A stretch of 64,000 bases of DNA from Thereva unica (taxonomy: Eukaryota > Arthropoda > Insecta > Diptera > Therevidae), in the NCBI GenBank assembly GCA_949987705.1, contig OX465286.1, forward strand, positions 17,063,676-17,127,675. Reading direction: 5' to 3'. Under the pieces are notes generated by a model that was given only the letters and a program-made list of their open reading frames with translations, was not told the origin of the DNA and ran no database searches. This document shows positions 58,173 to 64,000 of this stretch, piece after piece. Within the stretch, counting starts at the first letter, position 1; the number at the start of each line of letters is the position of its first letter. The position numbers were made by a program, and so were the translations under genes.

Positions 58173-58537
58173 TTACCTGAACAGACAGACACTGTGGAAA
58201 AGTGTATCTCGGCAAAGGAAACACATGAACGACCCGTGGATTTATCACATAACTAGATGAATGCCTGTGCATGTGCCCCTTACTCCCAGGAAGACACTGT
58301 GGATGAAAGTAAAAGTGATACTTTCGATGCCAATGAGAAATTCTTAGGCGACGGCGGAGGCGGGGCAACGGCGGGGGCGAATGATGAGAACCGGATAGCT
58401 CGAACTTGAGGATGGGTACATCATGGCTATGGGGGTGTAGGTTAAGAAATTCTACAGGTTGCATCGAAAGTAAAACTGAAAACCTGAAAATGACTAGAGA
58501 TAGATGCTATTAAAAAACAATATGTTATTTGAACATT

Positions 58538-58548
58538 TTTATTTTATT
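58538..58548 (-). terminator. Candidate poly(A) signals for the minus-strand unit
   Basis: Two overlapping AATAAA signals read on the minus strand lie about 165 bp after the BIR stop codon. They could serve a BIR/integrase transcript. Confidence 0.45.
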
Positions 58549-58712
58549 TTCTAAAACTGGATTTATTACACTCAGTTGTGAAATTCTGTTTTTAAACCTA
58601 AATGTATCCACTGCATACTGCTCCCATGGTCCTTTCCTACTTTGTCTGTATGCGAAACTCCATACTACCATATATTTAATTTGTGGGTCTTCATTGAAAC
58701 TTATTTTCTTCC

Positions 58713-59090
58713 TCATATCTGCTCGTGGAAATAATAATGAATTGCTAAAACGAATAAAATACCAGATAAAAATTTCAAAGCGTTGAATGTACAAAGTATG
58801 ATTTTTGATTTAGGTTGTTCTGTAAGTGGTGCTAGCTGATCTTTGAATCTTCCGCATTCGTCTATCCTATTAACATAGATACAGTGTGGTGAACGATGTC
58901 TATGATCAAAATCTACATCCGATGCGCAACTCATAGCATTTATCTGCAGAGAACAAAAGTAACATTGAACACGGTCTTTGATGTTTGTGTAAAAAAATCC
59001 ACTTTTCGCTAGCTGGTCTGCTGTATCTAAGTCTATTGCAAGATTATCGAATGTTTTCAAACGATCGTATTCTTGTTTCAAGTTTAACAT
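58713..59090 (-). CDS. BIR-domain (IAP-like) protein with hydrophobic C-terminal tail
   Basis: This 125-residue ORF lies 21 bp downstream of the integrase/chromodomain frame on the same strand. It has a baculovirus-IAP-repeat zinc fold: R10 in the opening helix, AKSGFFYTNIKDRVQCYFC, then zinc ligands C43-x2-C46-x16-H63-x6-C70, the exact BIR spacing. The tryptophan usually found about seven residues after the second cysteine is methionine (M53). There is no second BIR and no RING. Instead, residues 104-121 are hydrophobic and would fit a tail anchor in a membrane. BIR proteins of insect viruses and hosts bind caspases or IAP antagonists, so an anti-apoptotic role is plausible but inferred. A shifted ORF (58525-58794) overlaps its 3' end, so the C-terminus could be altered by a frameshift. 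Confidence 0.8.
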   Translation of the reverse strand: MLNLKQEYDRLKTFDNLAIDLDTADQLAKSGFFYTNIKDRVQCYFCSLQINAMSCASDVDFDHRHRSPHCIYVNRIDECGRFKDQLAPLTEQPKSKIILCTFNALKFLSGILFVLAIHYYFHEQI

Positions 59091-59111
59091 TTTGAATGAG
59101 TGTAACAGGTT

Positions 59112-60030
59112 TTATATCACGTCTTTTATATCAATCCAAGTATTGTGTTTTGATGGAAAACCAAGCCACTTCACTAGAACCTGATTACCGCGTCTTTTTA
59201 TAACCTTTTCTACTAAATAGACATCAGGGTTTTTCACAGGAGCTATTTCTGGTTCATAAAATCTGCCTTGAATTATATTTCCCTGGTAATCTTCCAGAAT
59301 ATACATATGTTGTTGGGTAAACAGATTTAACTTCTTTTATTTTAAAGATCTCTGTGGACCAATTAGGTGTATAACCTTTTTCGAATACATGTTTATGTCT
59401 ACTTATACGAACAAAATCACCTGCTTTGTATTTAGACTTTGATTTTATTTTGGGGTAATTATACACAGATAATAAACGTTTTTCGTTACGCGGTCGAACA
59501 TCTACTGGTCTCATCTTAATCGTACGATGTTTTGTTGTATTGCAGTCATCTGTCAGCTTGGTCAACATGCTAATCCAGTGATAATTGCCATTCATGCTGA
59601 ATTCTTTCCACATTATATTTTTCAATGTTCTGTTAAATCTTTCTACAATTGAGGCTTTCAGAGTACTGTAGCTGGAATAATGGTTTATTTCGTAATCTTT
59701 CATCAGTTGACGAAACGGTTTATTAAAAAACTCTTTGCCATCATCGGTTTGTAAGTTTCTTGGAATCCGTCCTGTATTAAAAATCGACTGCAATGCTTTT
59801 ACAACTTCTGATGCCTTTTTAGATTTTAAAGGCAGTGTCCATGCATACTTTGAAAAGGTATTAATTACAGAGAGAAGAAAACGAAACCCCTGATTTTCTG
59901 ATGAGTAAGAACCCATCTCGACCAGGTCTGCCTGCCACAAATCATCTATACCTTTGGTAGTGACATGTCGACGTTTAAAATTTTTTCGCACTGGTTTATG
60001 CAGTTCGTTGATTATCTGTCTTCTGCTCAT
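59112..60030 (-). pseudogene. int: Polinton retroviral-like integrase with chromodomain, frameshifted
   Basis: The first frame (60030 to 59254) has the DDE core with D35 (DLWQADLVEMG), D96 (QTDDGKEF) and E130 (SIVERFNRTLK), followed by a C-terminal small-barrel region. It starts at MSRRQIINELHKP and lacks an N-terminal HHCC finger. The expected continuation, a chromodomain (DVYLVEKVIKRRG, VKWLGFPSKHNTW), is in another frame (59306-59112) that overlaps the first by 53 bp. A small indel near 59300-59312, at a TATGTATA stretch, best explains this. It could be a real mutation or an assembly error. The intact protein would insert the element and may target chromatin through the chromodomain. The start codon lies only 8 bp from the ATPase ATG on the other strand. 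Confidence 0.88.
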
Positions 60031-60038
60031 TGTGCAGA

Positions 60039-60779
60039 ATGTATAAATACCTGCAGTTGAATGACCAGTTTATATACAAAGCAAAAATGATCAAGTTTAA
60101 TCACCCATTTACAATGATGGTTGCGGGGCCTTCGGGATGCGGCAAAACAACATTTATAAAAAATCTTCTTAATACTAATCAGGTATTTATAGAACCGCAA
60201 ATTAGAAAAATTATATGGTGTAATGCAGAACACGGTGCACTACCTACGGATATCAAACTGCAAAACATCGAATATTTAAATGCTATACCAGAGGAGTTTG
60301 TAAATCATGAAAACGAGCCAACATTGATTGTTATAGATGACATGATGTTAAATGGATATAGTAAACAAGTTTGTGAACTCTTTACTAAGGGGTCTCATCA
60401 TCGTAATTTCTCAGTAATTCTTGTGACACAAAACGTATTTCATCAGGGAAAATTCAGTCGTGATATATCGCTCAATTGTAAATATCTTGTTGTATTTAAA
60501 AACCCCCGGGATAAAAGTCAATTTACACATCTGGCCCGACAAATTTACCCAGAAAATAGTTTAGAACTTGTGAGAATATATAAAGAGATAACTCAAATGC
60601 CTTACGGGTATTTGCTAATTGATTTAACTCAGGACATTAACGACGTCTTAAGATTTCGAACTGATATATTTAATAAACACTTTGTAACCTGTTTTTTCCC
60701 GCAAAACTCTTTAAATGGTAAGAATGGCGTCACGAATGAAACGATTAAGGGAGAACAAGCATATGCTATATGTGCTTAA
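60039..60779 (+). CDS. atp: Polinton genome-packaging ATPase (A32/FtsK-like)
   Basis: The 246-residue P-loop ATPase has Walker A GPSGCGKTT at residues 30-38, Walker B LIVIDD at 96-101 and a polar sensor TQN at 130-132. It continues with SLNCKYLVVFKNPRDKSQF, typical of Polinton and NCLDV packaging ATPases that pump DNA into capsids. Two starts are possible: the ATG at 60039, used here, or the ATG at 60087 right before FNHPFTMMVAG. A TATAAATA at 60041-60048 would favour the second start. The first in-frame TTG at 60030 is not credible. The last 65 bp overlap the next ORF in another frame. It is divergent from the integrase. Confidence 0.92.
   Translation: MYKYLQLNDQFIYKAKMIKFNHPFTMMVAGPSGCGKTTFIKNLLNTNQVFIEPQIRKIIWCNAEHGALPTDIKLQNIEYLNAIPEEFVNHENEPTLIVIDDMMLNGYSKQVCELFTKGSHHRNFSVILVTQNVFHQGKFSRDISLNCKYLVVFKNPRDKSQFTHLARQIYPENSLELVRIYKEITQMPYGYLLIDLTQDINDVLRFRTDIFNKHFVTCFFPQNSLNGKNGVTNETIKGEQAYAICA
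60041..60048 (+). promoter_or_regulatory. Candidate TATA box for the ATPase unit
   Basis: TATAAATA stands 39 bp before the ATG at 60087. The same octamer recurs at 62853 and 62888, upstream of the 172-codon ORF. It overlaps the 60039 start codon region, so transcription from it would use the later ATG. Confidence 0.4.
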
Positions 60780-61068
60780 AAAGGCTAAACCAAATCTGAG
60801 AAAGTCCATCATACAAAATGCTGACCCTGAGGTAATAAAAACTCTTTGTGAAATTACGCTCAACACCTTAAAAGGTAACCACATGCCGCATGGAAATATC
60901 TACAACTCACTGTGTAGGTATAAAAAGGACATGCGTAAATTGATTTGCGCAAAGAGATCTGTTGCTAAACAGCGTAAAATACTAGTGCAACGAGGAGGTT
61001 TTTTACCAGTTTTATTAGGAAGTGTACTATCAGGAGTTATCGGCTCATTAATTGAAAAATATGCATAG
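60715..61068 (+). CDS. Small basic Polinton protein with glycine-rich hydrophobic tail
   Basis: This is a 117-residue basic protein; ATGs at 60715, 60724 and 60736 are all possible starts. The N-terminal two thirds are helical and lysine/arginine-rich with ADPEVIKTLCEITLNTLKGN. Residues 92-117 form a glycine-rich hydrophobic tail beginning QRGGFLPVLLG. Small proteins with this arrangement accompany Polinton ATPase and capsid genes in many animals. The role is unproven; a minor virion or membrane-active component is a reasonable guess. It overlaps the ATPase end by 65 bp and its stop overlaps the start of the next ORF (ATGCATAG), showing tight packing. Confidence 0.7.
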   Translation: MVRMASRMKRLRENKHMLYVLKKAKPNLRKSIIQNADPEVIKTLCEITLNTLKGNHMPHGNIYNSLCRYKKDMRKLICAKRSVAKQRKILVQRGGFLPVLLGSVLSGVIGSLIEKYA

Positions 61069-62848
61069 AAATAATGGACTTAACAAGATGCTACTTCTGT
61101 CCCCAGAGGTTTACAACAGGCTTAAAAATGAAATTGAAATGACTACAAATCAGTCCATTTTTGATAGAGCAATGAATAAAATACTACAGAATAAAGACAT
61201 GAATGATTCCGAAAAATGGTATAGCTATCGAAACCAACTAATTTCATTTTTAAATCACAATCGGAAATCCAAACGAACGTTGGATAAAGAAATAAAAGAA
61301 AATGATTTTTATGTATGCCTTTTGAGTAATAACTCTATGCAATTTTACCCAGAAAATACGCTATCGGCTTTTACAAATGCGCTTGCGAAACCATGCAAGT
61401 TTCATGGAAACTGGCGTGTTGGAATAACTGAAATTGCATTACCAAATTTTGAAATAACAAAACGTGCAATCTCCAACAACGGGGGAAATGTGCGTAAACG
61501 AGTGAGGCGTGAATATGACCAGTTAAAGGAAACTAGAAAGCAACATCAAAAGGATTTTAAAATACTTAGCATCAAAATAAATGAAAATGTAAAACTTGAA
61601 TGGACACCAGAAAATCTTGAACAAGTTAGTTACAGACCTGGACAAATAAACCTTTCAGCATTTTTATTAACATTTTATAATGCAGTTACACCTTCATGGT
61701 ATACCATGTACTTGAATGATGTTAAATCGAAAATGTGGAAGCGCTTAGAAGATGACCACTTTAATGAAGTTATCCCTGAAATAAAGTATAAGCAGGAGCC
61801 AGACGAATACATATTGCACATATATCAAGGAAAAAAGACTTCAGAAAACGTTGTGTTGAAATATAAGAACTATGAATCAATTGAAGATTTTGTTGATGAT
61901 GTATTTGGTCAAGTTCCTAGGAAGAATAGAAAACATCCTGTTTTGAAGAATACAATAGACAATTATACACATCCAACGGCTAGCATAAAAACAGCTGAAA
62001 ATAAAGAGAAAAAAGGTAGTGAAAAGAAGCATGATGTATTCGAACTCCGTTTAGAGGAGTTGGGTGTTACGATAAAAATAAAAAAACCACTACCCTCACA
62101 CTTGAATGTTAAAGATCTCATGACATTGCTTTTAGCCAATTTACACTTTGACGATAAACAACTTAGCGAGGAAGAAAAACATAAGCGAATTATTGAAACT
62201 AAAAATACAATTTTTGAAATATTGAATAGACTGAAGAAAGATTCACTCAAAGCAAAGACACCCGAGCAACGGAAAATAACTAAAAACAGCGAAATTTTGC
62301 AGGTCCCATATGAAAAACAAAGCTCGGGCGAATTTTTATCTACACCAGTACCTCTTAATACAAACATAGATAATCTGTCAAACTTCATCACAGATGTATT
62401 TCTACAAACACCTGAAAACAAACGTAATCCTGATGCCTTGTTGACAGAAATAAAAGAGTCATTTGACACTGCGGGCTTACGCCAAGAGCACATGTCAATA
62501 ATGGAAAAAATTAATTCTCTTGATACAACAATTAAAGAATTGATGTTGCGATTACCAAGAAGTACACCGGTAACTGTAAAATATTGCCCTGAGAAAAATA
62601 TAATACATATATACACTGATATTATTCAACCTAGAGCTATAGGCGACAAACTAGTAAGATATCTACGAATAATACCGATTCAAGAGTGTGGTACTATATT
62701 AAGATTTGAACATGTAGAATACTGTCCCATTGAAAAAACTTTTATTGAAAGTATTTCTATAAAAATAACTGATCATCAAGGTGAGTTAGTAGACTTTAAA
62801 ACAAGTTATATTCCTACATATGTAATGCTTCATTTTAAGAGACAATAA
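61061..62848 (+). CDS. Polinton structural-type protein, 595 residues (minor capsid/penton candidate)
   Basis: The start is the ATG at 61061, 8 bp before the end of the preceding gene; the in-frame TTG at 61052 is not needed. A helical N-terminus (about 1-80) is followed by the conserved segment YVCLLSNNSMQFYPENT, then FTNALAKP and WRVGITEIALPN (about 85-130). I recognise these from a protein always found beside Polinton capsid genes. The middle is lysine- and glutamate-rich and probably poorly conserved, and the C-terminus (about 500-595) looks beta-rich. I think it is the minor capsid or penton-type protein, but I cannot show a jelly-roll fold by eye. The stop codon lies inside an AATAAA signal. 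The antisense ORF of 217 codons is a shadow. Confidence 0.65.
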   Translation: MHRNNGLNKMLLLSPEVYNRLKNEIEMTTNQSIFDRAMNKILQNKDMNDSEKWYSYRNQLISFLNHNRKSKRTLDKEIKENDFYVCLLSNNSMQFYPENTLSAFTNALAKPCKFHGNWRVGITEIALPNFEITKRAISNNGGNVRKRVRREYDQLKETRKQHQKDFKILSIKINENVKLEWTPENLEQVSYRPGQINLSAFLLTFYNAVTPSWYTMYLNDVKSKMWKRLEDDHFNEVIPEIKYKQEPDEYILHIYQGKKTSENVVLKYKNYESIEDFVDDVFGQVPRKNRKHPVLKNTIDNYTHPTASIKTAENKEKKGSEKKHDVFELRLEELGVTIKIKKPLPSHLNVKDLMTLLLANLHFDDKQLSEEEKHKRIIETKNTIFEILNRLKKDSLKAKTPEQRKITKNSEILQVPYEKQSSGEFLSTPVPLNTNIDNLSNFITDVFLQTPENKRNPDALLTEIKESFDTAGLRQEHMSIMEKINSLDTTIKELMLRLPRSTPVTVKYCPEKNIIHIYTDIIQPRAIGDKLVRYLRIIPIQECGTILRFEHVEYCPIEKTFIESISIKITDHQGELVDFKTSYIPTYVMLHFKRQ

Positions 62849-62849
62849 A
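62844..62849 (+). terminator. Poly(A) signal overlapping the 595-residue ORF stop
   Basis: AATAAA contains the TAA stop at 62846-62848, a compact arrangement usual in viruses. Confidence 0.5.
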
Positions 62850-62852
62850 AAC

Positions 62853-62895
62853 TATAAATATTTGCACAACAGTCTGTTTTTGCATAGTATAAATA
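62853..62895 (+). promoter_or_regulatory. Intergenic region with two TATAAATA boxes
   Basis: TATAAATA occurs at 62853-62860 and again at 62888-62895, before the ATG at 62906. The first box is at a workable distance from that ATG. The second is only 10 bp away and would give an RNA lacking it. A CAGT at 62869 resembles an arthropod initiator but is closer to the TATA box than usual. Confidence 0.4.
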
Positions 62896-62905
62896 GAGTT
62901 ACGAA

Positions 62906-63424
62906 ATGGATTCCTATTATACACGTTATTATTTAATACAAAGCGGCGGCGGTCTGTCAGATATTGGAGAACTATATCGTGGTCCACTTATTTATCAACG
63001 TGGAAGAGGAATCGGTAGCTTCTTCAGTGCATTATTTCGACACTTAAAACCCCTAGCTACATCAGGATTAAAAACATTAGCACAACAGGCAGTAAAAACA
63101 GGACAAGCTATAATACAGGATAAAAACATCAACAACAAATCAGTTAAAGATATTTTAAAGGAACAAGGTCGAGTTGCTGTTCAAGATTTAGCTCAGAAAG
63201 GTATAAATAAACTGTTTGACGGTATGAGCGGTGCAGGTATAAAAAGACCCAACCCGTTTACAACTTTACATTTAAAACCAGCTGTTAAACGCAAGAGACG
63301 TGGAAAAACACCTAAACACACGAGAAATTGCAAAACTAAAAATCAAAGAAAAGGAATAACAGCAAGGGTTTTAAAAACAAAACGAAAGATACGTAAACGT
63401 ATACTGGACATATTTGATAAATAA
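62906..63424 (+). CDS. Polinton basic minor-virion-type protein, 172 residues
   Basis: The N-terminus has YYLIQSGGG and LYRGPLIYQRGRGIGSFF (residues 8-40), a glycine-rich and amphipathic segment shared by small proteins placed directly before the Polinton capsid gene. An alanine/glutamine-rich helical middle follows. The last 45 residues are strongly basic, with many KR and KRK clusters, and could bind DNA. The pattern recalls adenovirus minor core and cement proteins such as pVI or pX; this is analogy, not demonstrated homology. Its TAA stop overlaps the capsid ATG by one base (TAATG), suggesting coupled expression. Confidence 0.7.
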   Translation: MDSYYTRYYLIQSGGGLSDIGELYRGPLIYQRGRGIGSFFSALFRHLKPLATSGLKTLAQQAVKTGQAIIQDKNINNKSVKDILKEQGRVAVQDLAQKGINKLFDGMSGAGIKRPNPFTTLHLKPAVKRKRRGKTPKHTRNCKTKNQRKGITARVLKTKRKIRKRILDIFDK

Positions 63425-64000
63425 TGTCGTACAAAGAATGCATGAAATCGGAACTGGATCTTTTTTCCACACCACCAGTTCAAAGCAATATTTTGAAAAC
63501 AGAAGAAGTAGCATATAAGCCAATAGCCTCACTCGACAACTCCTCCGTTCTAGAGTTTGTAACTTTGGGTCATGGAGATACATACCGTGATTTATCTAGC
63601 ATATATCTTCGTTTAAAATTACAATTAATCAAAATAAAAGATGGAAAAGAAGAACTTTATTCAGATGATGGTGATGCACCAGGTTTAATAAACAACATTT
63701 TACACTCAATATTTCGACAGTGCACTGTATATTTGAATGGAAAACCAATTGCTCAAACCGACCACAATTACAATTATCGCGCTTATATTGAAAATTTATT
63801 AAATTATGGCAAAGATGCTGCATCTACCCATTTGGAGTCGGTCGGCTGGTATCTTGACAAAGATGACACGGAAATTGCAGATATCGATAAACCCGTCGCT
63901 GAATTACATCAAGGCTATTTAGATCGTCAGAAACTTTTTAATAAAAGTAATGTAGTTGAATTGATGGGGAAAATCCATACTGATTTGCTTAATCAGGATA
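63424..64000 (+). CDS. mcp: Polinton major capsid protein, N-terminal 192 residues (3' partial)
   Basis: The frame opens at the ATG overlapping the previous stop and stays open to the window end. It shows ELDLFSTPPVQ at the N-terminus, followed by SSVLEFVTLGHGDTYRDLSSIYLRLKLQL, read here as two joined motifs. It then has FRQCTVYLNGKPI and NYNYRAYIENLLNYG. These match the animal protein family often labelled F54H12.2-like, which is the double-jelly-roll major capsid protein of Polintons. It would form the hexon-like shell. About two thirds of the protein is expected beyond the window. No break is seen. Confidence 0.87.
   Translation, partial: MSYKECMKSELDLFSTPPVQSNILKTEEVAYKPIASLDNSSVLEFVTLGHGDTYRDLSSIYLRLKLQLIKIKDGKEELYSDDGDAPGLINNILHSIFRQCTVYLNGKPIAQTDHNYNYRAYIENLLNYGKDAASTHLESVGWYLDKDDTEIADIDKPVAELHQGYLDRQKLFNKSNVVELMGKIHTDLLNQD

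Larger units (their letters stand above)
58500..64000. mobile_element. Maverick/Polinton (adintovirus-like) element, one end, partial
   Basis: The gene set is diagnostic: a retroviral-type integrase with chromodomain, an A32/FtsK-like packaging ATPase, and capsid-type proteins of the Polinton kind in divergent units. The left boundary is a guess from the change to AT-rich coding DNA at about 58500; no terminal inverted repeat could be checked because the other end is outside the window. DNA polymerase B and the adenovirus-like protease are absent here and expected to the right. All ORFs except the integrase are intact, so the copy is young. Confidence 0.88.

Noticed and set aside
57326..58180. 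ORFs in the G-rich minisatellite and downstream
   Set aside because: They are low-complexity translations of repeats, with no domain.
58525..58794. Minus-strand ORF of 89 codons overlapping the BIR gene end
   Set aside because: No domain is recognised and it overlaps the BIR tail in another frame. It could be a shifted continuation, but I cannot support it as a gene.
61963..62616. Minus-strand ORF of 217 codons
   Set aside because: It is fully antisense to the 595-residue Polinton gene and has no recognisable motif.

Overview
The window is eukaryotic, most likely from an insect or another arthropod. The supporting signs are AT-rich unique DNA, short introns with GTAAGT donors, a BEL/Pao LTR retrotransposon, a tRNA-derived SINE, degenerate DNA transposons and a Maverick/Polinton element. 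There is no bacterial gene organisation. I cannot name the species. Nothing here is a confident single-copy host protein-coding gene; the window is a transposon-rich, satellite-rich (heterochromatin-like) segment.

Layout. (1) 1-3722: the 3' part of a BEL/Pao retrotransposon, with the end of pol (integrase), an unusual accessory ORF carrying four 22-residue repeats, a polypurine tract and a complete-looking 3' LTR. (2) 3723-45649: about 42 kb of head-to-tail satellite with a 310/311-bp monomer. I counted 137 monomer landmarks by hand. The array contains 308- and 299-bp deletion variants, local higher-order repeats and block duplications. The BEL LTR ends directly against satellite sequence in mid-monomer, so the element probably jumped into the array. 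(3) 45650-52900: AT-rich unique DNA with a plausible multi-exon non-coding transcript, minisatellites, hairpins and a detached 125-bp piece of the satellite at 51684-51808. (4) 52904-58500: remains of mobile elements, namely a 965-bp MITE-like element with 28-bp terminal inverted repeats, a DNA-transposon remnant with subterminal repeats and a broken transposase-like gene, a minus-strand SINE, the 5' part of a non-LTR retrotransposon (endonuclease) and a G-rich minisatellite. (5) About 58500-64000: one end of a Maverick/Polinton (adintovirus-like) element. On the minus strand it carries a BIR-domain (IAP-like) gene and a retroviral-type integrase with chromodomain. On the plus strand it carries a packaging ATPase, a small basic protein, a 595-residue structural-type protein, a 172-residue basic minor-virion-type protein and the start of the double-jelly-roll-type major capsid protein, which runs off the window.

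How the genes work together. The Polinton genes form two back-to-back units separated by only a few bases, with short overlaps between neighbouring ORFs. The integrase would insert the element, the ATPase would package its DNA, and the capsid-type proteins would build a particle. Polymerase B and the protease are not in the window and are expected to the right. The BIR gene next to the integrase is the most interesting cargo: it has perfect zinc-ligand spacing and a hydrophobic C-terminal tail, suggesting a virus-like anti-apoptotic function. The integrase reading frame is broken by a small indel before the chromodomain, while the other ORFs are intact.
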